Shown: positions 43,642-55,573 of the stretch, one piece after another | Numbering within the stretch: the stretch's first letter is position 1 | Layout: the number at the start of each line of letters is the position of its first letter | From: Trebouxia sp. TZW2008 | Taxonomy: Eukaryota; Chlorophyta; Trebouxiophyceae; Trebouxiales; Trebouxiaceae | Length of the DNA: 55,577 nucleotides | Reading direction: 5' to 3' | NCBI GenBank assembly: GCA_002118135.1 | Contig: BDIU01000352.1 | Span: forward strand, 231 to 55,807 | Notes under the pieces: model-generated | Seen by the model: only the letters and a program-made list of their open reading frames with translations | Databases searched by the model: none | Told to the model about the DNA's origin: nothing | Position numbers and translations under genes: made by a program

Positions 43642-44615
43642 TCAATTGTCTTCCCCCAAACGCGCCAGCCTGCTTGCCTGCCCACCTCTCTGCGTGTTTC
43701 TAGACATGAAGCCAAGACTGATAGCTGGTGTTCCGTGAGCAAAGTGATTGTAGTTGGGCTGAGGCTGAAGCAATCCTGCAGCTGCACCAGCAGCTGGGTG
43801 TGCAGCAGCGGGTGCTGCAGGAGGTAACATACCCACAGGTGCTGCGGGCGGTGCAACACCTACAGCTGGTGCAGCAGGAGGGGCCACACCCACTGCGGGT
43901 GCTGCATAGGGGGCAACACCCATTGCGGGTGCTGCAGGGGCAGGCATGGGGAAAGGGGCAGGTGCCGCTGCCAGGGGTGCTGCAGGCGGGGCCACAACCA
44001 CAGCAGGTGCTGCAGGGGCAGGCACGGGCAGAGGGGCAGCTGGTGGGGCAGGTGCAGCTGCCAGGGGAGCTGCAGGACCTGGTGCAGCTGCAGTGAGTTC
44101 TGCACTGGATGTTGCTGGTGCTGCTGGGGCTGCTTATCCTGCTTGTGCTGCTGCTACAGCAGAGCTGGATGCTCCTTCAGTCTGCCCCTGTGAACCACTT
44201 GGTGCTCCTGATGAGCCATTTGCAGCCTACAAAAACAAGTGAAAAGCTAGATTGTCTGAGTGTACAGCATGCAAGCTGCTTGTCTTCAGTGTGCAATGTG
44301 CAGATTTGCATCCTGGACATCACTCAGCAGACTTTGTGAGCTAAAATGCGTCTGCTTATTTTCATGATGTCATTGAAACACTTGGGGTTTGGCCTGTGTG
44401 CAGACATGTGTAGTGCTGAAAAGGACTGGTCTAGGAAGAACCCCAAAGTTGTGCAACAGCAGCAACGTCAGTCACACAGCATTGAGTGGCATCGGCAAAG
44501 GCAGATTGTTGGGAATAATCACCTGTTGAGGGTGCTTGTTGGAGCCGGAGCCGGCTTGCACTTGTAGGTTCTCTCCGACGGGGTTGGGTGCCGACGCCTC
44601 ATGTTCATCGTTCAT
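43642..44615 (-). CDS. Ala/Pro-rich protein, reading frame interrupted by TAA
   Basis: A first (or early) exon, 44615..44523, encodes a polar segment starting MNDEHEASAPNPVGE and ends at a CAG|GTGATT donor. A second exon from 44226, after a TTTTTGTAG acceptor, continues in phase 0 with AANGSSGAPSGSQGQTEG and AVAAAQAG, then meets TAA (44136..44134). The same frame then stays open for 163 more codons of AAPAAPA, VGVAPPAAPA and similar units, ending in a non-repetitive tail with LLQPQPNYNHF before TGA at 43642. Either the protein stops after about 61 residues, or the TAA is an error or is removed by an unseen intron; the long in-frame Ala/Pro run argues for the latter. The ATG is directly preceded by an acceptor-like TGCAG, so a further upstream exon (perhaps ending at 44711 with AAG|GTACGC) is possible. 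The opposite strand reads as a Gly/Ala-rich mirror and is less likely. Confidence 0.45.
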
Positions 44616-45540
44616 CTGCATCGACAAAAGAGGGTGTCGTGAGGTATGATCACCAAGGCGAATAGCAGCTCGAAATACCGTCGTTCACAAAGTTTTAGCA
44701 GCGAGGCGTACCTTGTTGAAGGGGGTCTTGACAACGAAGAGAGGTGGCCACCCCGCTACACAGCTGTACAGCGGTGTCGACAATGGGTGAGCCTTGTGGG
44801 ACAGCGCTGTTGCCTGATGGGTGAAGCAGCTAGCAAGCACAGTGATCAGCCGCCTGACAAACTTCAGCTTTATGAAGCGCAAGATAGGCTTGTCATGCTC
44901 AGCACGAAAGGGACTTCAAAAGATTGAAATGGGCAGGACCTGGTCACGCCAGGGTTCAAGCTATTACCATATCACATGTGCTTTTTACAGACGACTCCAT
45001 GCAACAGAAGACCTGGTGTCGGCGCTATGTCCAATTGCGCTAGTTTTACTGAAGCAGCACGAAATGTGAAGCATGCTTTCCCTTGCTCAGACGAAGATGA
45101 GTTTGCTCTATATAGATAAAGAGAGATATATCTCATTGACAAAAATGCAGCGCTATTGTATATACATGATCCCTTCGGATGCCTGCAGGCAGTCTGCGCA
45201 GCTGGGCTGGACGTTGACTGAGTAGCATCACTTCTTGAAATTGCAACGTGTTTGTGCACCAGGTTGTTAACTTCATTAACGAAAGACCCATCCTATGCAT
45301 ATGTCTGCATGGCTAAGACATAGAAATCTCGCCTCATGCTGTCTAAGCTATATCTGATGCAACCAAGAAATTTCAAGGGCGCATCGGGAGTAATTACAAA
45401 ACTGGCAAAACCCACATCACGGCTTATACACCCTAATATTGACACAGCATAGAATGCCTGTGCGACATAAGGCACACTGTGAGTCGCACTCTATCTCACA
45501 ACAAAAAGGCTCTGGCATAACGCTGCACCTTGTCCTCACA
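44616..45540. other. Region upstream of the Ala/Pro-rich gene and downstream of K2
   Basis: A - strand frame at 44882..44685 contains KTPFNK before a GTACGC donor and may be a 5' exon of the Ala/Pro-rich gene. The rest (about 44900-45540) shows no supported gene; the right end is the K2 3' UTR. Confidence 0.35.
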
Positions 45541-48500
45541 TCACCTTATTGCTTCAAGCAGAGAGGAGGCTGTCATCACCAAGCATCGATTTTTGGCCTT
45601 GTAGGCCAGCATGCTGCTTGCAATTTCAAGCAGAGCAGCAAGCTTCACATTTTGGGTGTTCTGTGCAGCATCAAGCAATGTCGCCAGCGGGCCCATCTGC
45701 TGCTTTGAGAAGCTTGCATGGCTCATTTCAGTAGCCTGTAGAACTTCTGCCAGCTTGTCTGCCTGTCAGAGCAACACAAAAAAGTCAGACTTGTCAACTC
45801 ACGCCCAGTCTCCTTGCATGAGCAAATGGCAATTGCAAGCAGCAAGACACAGTCTCCAGCTTTTGGCACAGCAAAAGTCAGCGCGGCCTGTCATGACAAC
45901 ACAAGGACAGAAGCAATAAATGCATCTGCAGCACAGAAGCATATCACTGCCTTCTTCTTGCAGTCGGTTTCCTTGCATGATCAAATGACAATTGCAAGCA
46001 GCAAGACACAGTCCTCAGCGTTGGCACACCAAAAGTCAGTTTCATTTGTCATGATAACACAAGGACAGAGACTCAAATGCCGTTGCAGCATAGAGGCATA
46101 CCATGTCTCCTTTCTTGTTGATCAACAGGCACACTATGACAAAATCCTCCTCGTCAGCTTCATACACCTCAGCAGCTAACTCTGCTGACACATCAAAGAC
46201 AGACTTGCCAGTCAGCATCTCAACCAGGATGCAGCCCAGACTATAGCTGTCTTGGAGCTGGAAATCCGCCTCCACAGACTCAAGCCCTTGCACAAGCGTC
46301 CTGAGTACTTGAGGGCTGGCATACTCATATGTAGACTGGAAATTCAATATCAACTCTGCAAGAAAGATAAAGGTTAGCATGATTGCATGGCAAGGAATTG
46401 CACCAATGCGCAACAAAAGCCATTGCACCAGGTTGTCGACAGGAACATGTGTAACAAGCATTGCTGCGCTTGTTTGATGCAAAGACATGCTAAACTTTGG
46501 TGGATACTACTCAACCACAAAGAGCTTGTCATGACAGTATGCATGTTCATCTGCATGCGTGAAGGCATGTAGACCACACCATGCAAATAGCTCACACAAC
46601 ATTAGCATGTATCTGCATGAAGACAGTGAGATGATTGTTCAGATCTAGCAATGTACTCACTTGTGCCGAGGGGGTATGCAGATCCAAAGTCTATCAATTT
46701 GCCCATCAGACGTCCATCAGTGACCTCCAAGCATGCATTGTCTGGCTTCAGATCAAGGTGAGCCCAGCCAGCAGCATGCATTTCCATCACACCCTGCAAA
46801 AATAAGCACAGTATTTCACCTCTTGAGGTCAATAGGCATGATCCGTCAACACATATGTACTGCATTTCTTGGCCTCACATACAGTCATGAGTTGATGTGC
46901 AGAGACAACAGAAGTGAGCTCTTGTAGTGTGCAAAGCTGGTACATACTGTTTTGATACAAAACTACACAGAAATGCACCATGCTTGGTCCAACAACACTC
47001 AAGCTGACAGCAGCAGCTATTCAGACGCTTTGCTGTGAGTGTTGTCACCTCTCCACAGGCCGCTTGAACTGGCATTTAGGGCAAGCAAACTGTAATCAAG
47101 CAAGCAAGCCAGCAACTTTTGGCGTGTGTTTGCGCAAAACTTGCCTGAACAAGCTCTTTGAAGACATGGATAACTGTGTCCAAGAAGGCATCCATGGCTG
47201 GTGATGAATCCAACACTCGCAGACCAGACAAATAGTCCATCAATCCCACATTGTTGATGAACCTGCACAAGGCAAATGTCATATCAGTCTACTGACTTCA
47301 TGGGCAATGCACTATTGATTAAGGTGTTAGTCATCAACAATGGCGCAATGCAGGCAGCATGCTCGTAGGAAGCTCACAGGAAGCAGGATAACTGCTCAAT
47401 TGGCCACTCAGAGTTCAAGTGCACTGTGGGTTGATTGCGCAGATGCTTTTTGTAGAAGCAAAGCAGGCGAGTGACTTCGCCTGTACCCAAGATGCCACAC
47501 TTAAAATTCGCCTGCATTGCCAGTCACTGCAATGCCCACAGCATGGGAGCTTCAGTGTCTTGCTTGGGTCACAGATGCGTCTAAGTCAGCACCAACAGGA
47601 TGCAGACAAGTCGATGCTATGCATTCATTCTCACCCCATAGCAATGCATAGGTGAGGTGCGCCGTCAATCTCTATGTAGTCAGGGTGACTGTACAGCAAC
47701 TTAGCCACGCGTGCACAGCCTTTCACAGCCTTCATGGCATCCACTTCCCGCTTGATGGCCGCTTCATAATCAATACCTGGGGTGGACGGATAAATCCTGA
47801 GCCACTTGACAGCAGCAGGCGTCCATGCCCCTTCGTCATTCTTGTACTGGGCACTGCAGTGACAAGCATGACAACTGTTAGTCATCATATTAAGAATCTG
47901 CTGTTTCTCATGCAAACTGTGAATAAACAGAGCACATGCAAACTCCGTGAACTGCATGATCTTGCTTTGACAGCTTGAGGTCCTGTCGCCGGACTGATTA
48001 GGGAAAACACTCAACAGTGCAACAACACGCAATTTGACTCGTGCAGAATTTTGTGTCACAGTTGGCCCCAGCTTAAATGAGCATCTTGCTGAAAATGTGC
48101 TGCATCACTAATTCGCTGAAAATATGCCGTAGTCACAATTCTATTCAGGACGTCAAGTTATTAAGGGCAGAGAAATTTATGCAAAAAACAGCTGCAGTCA
48201 CACAAGCAAGAGTGGCAGGAGGCAGATGTGGCAAGGAGGGCTTACTATGTCAGCCATCCCTGGGCGCCCCTGCCAATCTCATAGACCTCATTGGCATACA
48301 CCTTCTCATCCAGGACCCAGAAGTCTGAGTTCCATTTGGCAGGTACTAAGCGCCAGTCATCATTGCAGTTGGCCAAGAAGCTGCGCGCCTTCTTGTTCCA
48401 ACTTGGGCTTGCCAGCTGTGACCACATCAAGAGTGTCAGACAAGCATATGCATGGAAATGCAATTCAGTGTCGCCATGGCCGCACACCTTACGGCTGCTA

Positions 48501-51500
48501 TGCCTACAACAACCATGAGTACTGTACAGGGCAAGAATGGTTGTATGTTGGCATGAGGGCAGATCTTCACAGCTTGAATACTCAGACCGTCTTGCCTGAA
48601 ATGTTCTGTGGCATACACTACGTGCTGGTCTAATTTGTCATGCACTCACAATACACAGGGTTTGTCAGCTTGGCATCATCCATATTCATAAGCTCAAAAC
48701 CTCACTCATCCCTTCTATGCATGCACATGAATTGAGACTTCAGGTTGTGTGGCATGATACACACCTCAGGCAGCAGCACACAGGGACCCTTGTCAGGACT
48801 GGATCCAATCTCCTGTGTAGCATCTACACCATCAGCTGCAACGCCAGCGCTGGCTGCTGCTTGTGCGCCGGCCTCACTCACAGTCTCACCCTTGACGCCA
48901 GCAGCAGCAGCAGCAGCAGATGTGACACCATCTGCTCACAGTTGCCAGCCTGATGTTGAGGAATGGCACTTGGCTGGCCATCACCTGATGTCTGCACAGC
49001 GAAGGCCAACGCTGCTCAGAAAAGGTCACCAGGCAGCGAAACAGTACATCATTGGATCTCTAACTGAGTCGCTGACTGCTCTTCACACAGAAGTCAGCAA
49101 ATCACCCAGACGGCGCCCAAGACGGCTATCACGCCAAAGGAACAGTGTCTGTGGACGAAGGGCAATGATGATGACCTGCACATCTATGCACACTGCTCTA
49201 ACAGCAAGCCAATATCCCCCATGTACAGCGGTCCTATCCCCATCTTGCCATTCCACTGCACAATACATGGCAGGACTGCACAGAAGCTGGTAGGAGGTAT
49301 ACCTTGATCACAGAGGTGTCGCCATGAGCTGCAGGCTCAACTGCAACCTCCTCATTGCTGGCCAGAACCTCCTGGTTTCTGTCAACTCCATGGGGGTTTG
49401 CCACGGCACTGCTCTCATTGCCTGGCTGAGGTGAGATGGATGGCTCCGTAGTGTGAAGCTCGCTGTCTGTCTTAGTGGAGACCAGGGGATCAAGGGGGAA
49501 AGGCTCAGGGGGGGTGGGGGCATGGGGGTTGAGGGCATGGTCATGGGGTGTGGGGCCATGGAGGGGTGAGTCAAAGGGTGGGTGCTGACTCCCAGGCTTC
49601 CCGGGCTGGGAAGACGAGGAGTGGTCAACAAAGTCAGTCTGGCTGTCTGACTTGGCGGAAGTGGATGGTTCATCGAATGGTGTGGAGGTGGGAATTATCT
49701 GGCTAGCTGTGCCTGTGGTAGTGGCATCAGCAGCAATGTGGATAGTGTGGAGGTTGGTCACGCTGACCTTGGAAGGAGAGACTGCATCCTCAGCTGCAGT
49801 AGTTGCCTGCATAAAAGGGAAAAGGTTGTCTTGGCATGTGAAATAGGCGCTTATCAAGCTGTGCACGTATATCGGACATGGTGCACAGACCATCCTTAAT
49901 GCATCAGTATGGGTTGTGCTTGCAGAGCGAAGAAGAGCACGAACAAACAGCATCTAAAGAGCAATATCAGGGCCATAGCTTTTGTGTATGAAACGTGTGA
50001 CCTGATTCAGCTGCAGCTCCTCAATTGCAGTGAGTGTGGTGCTTGACAATGCATGGCTTTGGATTCCGCCAGCATACCTGAGGCAGGCTGATGGCAGAAG
50101 TGGTAGAGACCGGCACCACCAGGCCCACTACGTCACCACCATTGACAGGCTCCTCAGGCTGGACACGCTCCAAGCCTGGCACATACAAAGATGATGCGTC
50201 CTCCTCTTGAGACGTAGTGCTGTCCTGCAGTTGCACAGAAGGATGTCTGATGTCCTGCAAAATAGGATTACAAATCTGATGCCATTGCATGCAGCAAGTC
50301 TAATAACCTGCTGGAGAGGACTGCAACTCTGATGCCATTGCATGTAGCAAGTCTAATAACCTGCAGGAGAAGACTGCAACTCTGATGCCATTGCATGTAG
50401 CAAGCCTAATAACGAGCAGGAGAGGACTGTCACTCTCATGCCATTGCATGTAGTAAGTCTAATAACCTGCAGGAGAAGACTGCAACTCTGATGCCATTGC
50501 ATGTAGCAAGTCTGATATCCTGCAGGCGAAGATCACGCCTGTGATGCCATTGCACGTAGTAAGTGTGATGTCAATATGCAGTTTCTCTAAATTGTGCTGT
50601 ATCAAGCGCAGGCAAGTCTTATGATGGACAGCAACAGCCTTACAGCATATGGGTCACTGTGGTCTGCAAAGTTGCAATGTTGAGTTGCATCCAGGCGTGA
50701 TCATGCGCAATGGCATGCTGCACAAATTATTCAAGCAAGACCCTGCATCATGTGCTTTGGACAATGCCAACAGAGCAAACAGAAGGGGCCAGCTGCAACT
50801 GCGGCACACCATGCTCACAGAGAGTGAGTGTGTGAGAGAGAGAACACGCTTTGGCCAGCCAGCAAGTCTGATCGCGTGTGATAAGATAGTGTGATGCCGT
50901 CATCTGACATGTCTGTGTGTACCTGAGGCACATGAGTGGTAGCAGTCTTGGGGACTGGCACAACCAGTTTGACCACACGGTTGAACAGGTCATCAAGCTG
51001 AATGCGCTCCAAACCAGGCACGTACAAGCACTCCTCTTCCCCCTCCTCAGCAGAAGTAGTGCTGTCCTGAAGCAGAGGCAATCATAGTTGGCAGATGTCA
51101 TGATGCACTTGCTCTGGCATGTCATGCAGCAGAGATACACACCGCTTGACAGATGCCGACATGCTGTCACTTTGTAGAGTAACCTGCAACAGATGCTTAC
51201 CACAGATGCCAACATGCAATTGCTTTGCAGTATACAGCAGTAGACTGGGGGCAGATCTTTTGTCAGAAGCAACGATGCTGCAGCATGCAAGATGTGCCTG
51301 ATTCACATTCTTAGCAATCACATATGCACTTAGATGCTCAGTAGTGCATCAGTCCAGCTTGTGCAAACCCGCATGCGACACCATCAAGCGGGCAAATGCT
51401 GCTTGCATGGGTCAGAAACAACGTTTGTGAGACAGACTGCACACAGTGAGGCAATGTATCAGAGTAACTAGCTGACTGGGAAGCACAGGCACAGTTGGCT

Positions 51501-54500
51501 TCAGGTTGTCAGTCTGAGTTCCTGTGGAAGCCAGTACCTGCAGCGTAATGAAGTTCTTAGCAGCAGCACGCGAGCAGACCTGGATGTTGGCTCTTTCTCT
51601 TGTGCCCCTTTGTTGACTCCTTACCTTATCAGCGTCGGCTGTTGATCTGATGGTGATAGGCTGTGGGCAATGGACATTGAGCCTCATATCATGTTTGCTG
51701 TATCATGTGGAGTTGAGCCATACACACCTAACACATGCGTTGGGAAGTGTAACCAATTACTATAATGATCACACTCTGACAGCAGTTGTAGCAGTGTTGC
51801 AGGTCACAGCTTCCCAAATTTGAAGAGCAGTATCTTGATTCACCGCTTCGCATGTTGCCTCATTGACCACCTGCCTCCTCAGCATCAACCAAGGGGATAT
51901 TGACAGCAGATACTTCACAGTGAGCCCTATGTCATGTTTACACTGACAGCGGGAGTATCAGCTGCTCAGACAACCACTTGAAATGTTGCCTGGTTACCCA
52001 CTCACCTTGTGAGCGTCCGCCATTGATGCTGTGACCATTACAGGATCAGGCAGCGCGCAGTGAAGCTTGAATCTTCTTTACATACATAGTCACATCAGGT
52101 GCATATGTGGCCCAAGTAACGTTTTTATAAAGTGTTTTGTTGCTCACCTACCTTACCAGCATCAACCAATGATGTTATGATGATAGTCAGGACTGTGAAC
52201 CTTGCATACAGCTCTCACAGCAGCAACAGTTGCATCAGTGTATCAAGTGACAGCTGAGTGAAGTGCCTGATTGGCAACCTACCTTGTCAGCTGATGCTGA
52301 CAAGGTAATGGTGATAGCCAGTGAATGGCGGACCTTGTAAACACCCTGACCGCAGATGAAACAGTAGCACAGTCGACAGCTTTGCATTATCTTGTCAACA
52401 ACTGACCTGGTCAGCATCAGCTAATCATGGTATATGATTGTGATAAGAAGCGAGCAGCAGTCTTGAACGTGACTTCATAATGTGTAACAGAGCTTTACAT
52501 CAATCACACGCGTAATACATGCACATACTCAAAAGTGCGTCAGTAGTATCTTTGCAAGCTGCTGAGTCTGAGCGCCTGCACTGCCGGAAGCCTGCACCTT
52601 GGGGACGTGCCTTGCACGTCTATGTATGGTGGCATCAAGGGGCTGCCCCGCGGTAGTAGCGCACTGACCCTGGCGCACATCAAGATCCTGCGGACAGGTG
52701 ACACTCTTGAGTATACCGATATCTTTGCAGGCTGCTGACTCTCAGTGCCTGCGGCGCTTGAGCCCTGCACCCTAAAGTTCTGCCTTGCACCCTAAAGTTC
52801 TGCCTTGCACCCTAAAGTTCTGCCTTGCCCCCTAAAGTTCTGCCTTGCGTGTGCAGACATGGTGGTCTCAAAGGGCTACCCCGTGGTCACAGCACACCCC
52901 TCACCCTGGAGCATGTCAACATCTTGCAGACCAATTGCAGCATGAGCTTGGTGCGAATGACAGCACACATCTCATATGGTTATGTCTAGGCTTCAGCGGT
53001 CGTGAGGGCTTGGAACAGGTTGCTCTGTCACTAGCTCAAACTGTCACTTGGCGCATGCAGTAAACTTTGCAGTATGTTGCAAATGATGCACAATGTTTTA
53101 AGTCTGCAATGCAACAAGCTATGAGCTTTACATTTTGCAAATGCATTGACAGCCTGAGAGGGATAATAGCATCTGCCAGACATGCTTGGCAGTAAATGAG
53201 CAGAAAAGTAGGCAGGAAAAGTCACAGTACACGCACATGCCATGCATCTCAAGCTCTACCTGCAAATATTTCCCTGCCACAGCATGGCTCATGACACATG
53301 CCCTGTCAGCAGCTGTCTTGAGCATACTCAAAGGACTGGGGCGCTTGTCAGCATGAGACTCTGCAGCTCCAAGCTCGGCAGCTGCGACCTGTACATCACC
53401 AAACGCAGTGAAGACATCAAGGCTTGCTGCTATGTCCAGCAAAGCAGTTGCATTTGCACACAATGCTCAAGTTGCAGGCCAGGACCAGGACTGACAAATC
53501 AATTGGAAAGTGCTCATGTTCCACATACATAACTTGCAAAGCAGTGCTTTGTTAAGGCCACAAAACTCTGCTCAGAACGTAATGTACACCAGCAATGCAG
53601 CTGCTGCCATTATGTACACATGCTGCAGCGACCCTTGACATGATTTACCTTTGTTGTCCATGAGTTGTAGCCTCTTGTCACCAGCACACTCAGCCTGTCA
53701 AAGCTGGACAGCCATACAGTGCGGAAATCATCATGAGCACCACGAGCAGCGTTCCCATAACCAGGCCAGGCCCTGACAACTCTGCCCCAGACAGATGTCC
53801 ATGCCTTGTACACATACAGCAAGGGCTTCATCAAGCAGGCATCCACAATCTGTGCTGTGTGGGATGTGGATGCTGGCAGGCTACTGGAGACTGCTGACCC
53901 TGGCGTGCCACCATATGACAGATAGATATGAATGGCGTCCTGCAAACAAGCACCACAATGAGTTTTTTGAGGCATACAATGGTAGACAGCTTGCCACATT
54001 GCTGCTGCATTTGCACTGTGCATATGTATAGTCACATGAACTCTGCAGCGGCACATCTCAGCGTTGTGTCAGATCATGATATACAGAAGAGAACAATCTG
54101 AAGAACATCTTTGGACAGCTTGCGCGCATGGCACATTGCAAGCTGCTGCAGGAAAGGCAAATGGGATACTTCAATATGAGGCCACAACTACAGACGAAAT
54201 ACGATCCTTATCTTTGGCATTGTGCAAAAATGGCTTACGCAAGCACCAATTATGCTCACCTTTGCAAATTCCATGTGAAATGACAGGCTCAATATCAGCA
54301 CTCCACCAGGCCATACAAACACACCGGACACGCTGCCATGAAGCGGGAAGCCAATAGAAATGAGCAAAATCAACCCAGCCATAGCCATGCTTTAGCCAAT
54401 CTCCTAGCTTAAGCCAGTTGCTAGAGGTGGGTAGGGAAAGCCTAAATGAGGTGACAACAGCACCCGCTGCCCAAGTGAAAGTTAGAAATGGCGCGTCCAG

Positions 54501-55295
54501 TACGGTAGACAGCACTAAGAACTGCATGACCGCCAAGATGACTGTGTATAGGGTCAGGAAGCCAAAGGCAGCTTCTTCTTCCCTGGCTGAATCTGAAGCC
54601 ATCTGTGACACAATCCTGTGGACCAGCTGAGGCTGCTTCTTTGCTGATGTGTCACTGATATCTGGTAGCAAAGGCTGCTCGCTGAGGATAGCTGGGATGA
54701 ACACGCCTGAAAAGACAGCTGAGCCGCTGGTTTGGCTAGCTGTGTGTTGCGCAGTGTGCTCATAGTCATCCTGCAAGATAGCAGCAGATGCTCTGTTTCT
54801 GTTCTACAATAGATGCATGCTCAAAGCAAGACAATAGCAAAGGAATTGTCGCAGACATGTCCAGAGCATACCTGCACCACAGTTGTCTTAGGGACGTCAG
54901 CTTCACGTGGTCCCAAGATGGGTCGGGAACTGAGTGAGGCTTGCACAAACAAGCGTCCCTGAGGGCTCTGAGCAGGTCTGGTGACCTTTGTTGGCAGTGA
55001 AACATGCTCCTGAACTGCTTGAGGAGTTGCTGAAGTGACGGTCTGCATCCAAAGTCCCGCTCAGGTTGCAGACACATTGAAGGTTGAGAAGCTAGTGGCA
55101 TACAGTATCGTGTGCGAGGCTGTAATGCCAGCTTTCGGGCGCCCTATATGACTGGACGCAAAACTTGCATCATCTCACCTGTGAGAAGATCTCTCCAGTT
55201 TCGAGTGTCAGCTCAGTCGTTGTGCAAGGTGTTACGCAGATGGCTTTAGCAAACAGCCGCTTGGCCCGGGAAGCCACACGTCTAGCACGCCTCAT
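45541..55295 (-). CDS. K2: membrane-anchored protein kinase with Pro-rich linker, paralogue of K1
   Basis: Well-supported exons in transcript order: 55295..55179, 55042..54872, 54770..54260, 53939..53649, 51066..50923, 50224..50078, 49806..49303, 48415..48246, 47853..47635, 47262..47145, 46793..46661, 46355..46102, 45762..45541. Less certain: about 53463..53260, 51660..51625 and one near 51540. Order of parts matches K1: basic N-terminus; polar segment; hydrophobic spans (LYTVILAVMQFLVL and following); linker exons; Pro-rich exon; kinase. Kinase landmarks: EIGRGAQG, AAVKWLR, KREVDAMKAV, GWAHLDLKPDNAC, DFGSAYP, ASPQVL (the APE Glu is replaced by Gln), DSYSLGCILVEMLTG. HLD replaces HRD, as in K1. 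The kinase exons close exactly in phase (1116 nt, 371 aa). One junction (54260 to 53939) does not close, so a small exon or a different donor is missing. The intron after 47145 has a GC donor. No stop interrupts the kinase domain, unlike K1. Confidence 0.8.
45830..46100. repeat. Two-copy repeat including a copy of a K2 exon end
   Basis: Two units of about 140 bases, starting near 45828 and 45969, share GCAAGCAGCAAGACACAGTC, CAAAAGTCAG, ACACAAGGACAGA and GCAGCA(C/T)AGA. The second unit runs into the real donor of the exon ending at 46102; the first is the decayed copy. Confidence 0.8.
50278..50590. repeat. 53-bp minisatellite, six copies, in K2 intron
   Basis: Units start at 50278, 50331, 50384, 50437, 50490 and 50543, an exact 53-base period. 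Each has GATGCCATTGCATGTAGCAA, then TCTAATAACCTGCAGGAGA and ACTGCAACTCT. It lies immediately upstream (transcript sense) of the second of two related exons. Confidence 0.95.
51625..52440 (-). repeat. Array of about six mini-exon-like units, period near 130 bp
   Basis: On the - strand similar stretches end in an AAG|GT donor: ITIRSTADADK (donor at 51625), a diverged VNIPLVDAEE (near 51876), VMVTASMADAHK (52004), LTIIITSLVDAGK (52152), ITITLSASADK (52283) and a broken one near 52407. The first is a tidy 36-base exon (51660..51625). Later units keep the donor and coding look but are diverged. Confidence 0.65.
52555..52940. repeat. Two-copy diverged duplication with a 20-bp tandem repeat
   Basis: The block TTTGCA(A/G)GCTGCTGA...GCGCCTGCA...CATGGTGG...AAGGGCT(A/G)CCCCG...ATCTTGC(A/G)GAC recurs about 185-240 bases apart (start near 52550 and 52728). 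Between the halves, 52764..52849, a 20-base unit CACCCTAAAGTTCTGCCTTG is repeated four times. Confidence 0.75.
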
Positions 55296-55534
55296 TGCGA
55301 TATCTGTTTTTACGAGATTGCTCGCCTTGGTAGCATTCAACCACAACGCAAAGTTTCAGCGTTGTCAACATCTGCAGGGTTCAACCCAGCATTACAGTTC
55401 GTGCACGAGCACGCTGCGTTGCCAAAAGAGTAAGCTGATGTCTCGCTGCAATGCAATGCAGCAAAATATTGCAGGTCTCAAGTTCGCAAGACGAGCGCTG
55501 GCAAGACTCCGATGGGCAGTGAGCGGGCAGGTAG

Positions 55535-55573
55535 CCGAAAGCTTTCGGCAGCGAAAGGGGCCGAAAGCTTTCG
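55535..55573. repeat. Paired perfect palindromes
   Basis: CCGAAAGCTTTCGG (55535..55548), a 14-base perfect palindrome, and CCGAAAGCTTTCG (55561..55573) occur 26 bases apart with GCGAAAGG between them. They lie about 240 bases upstream of the K2 start codon, in its presumed promoter, at the right edge of the window. Confidence 0.85.

Noticed and set aside
43946..44242. Gly/Ala-rich 98-codon frame on the + strand
   Set aside because: It is the mirror of the Ala/Pro-rich frame on the - strand, which has splice sites, a non-repetitive C-terminus and a separate upstream exon.
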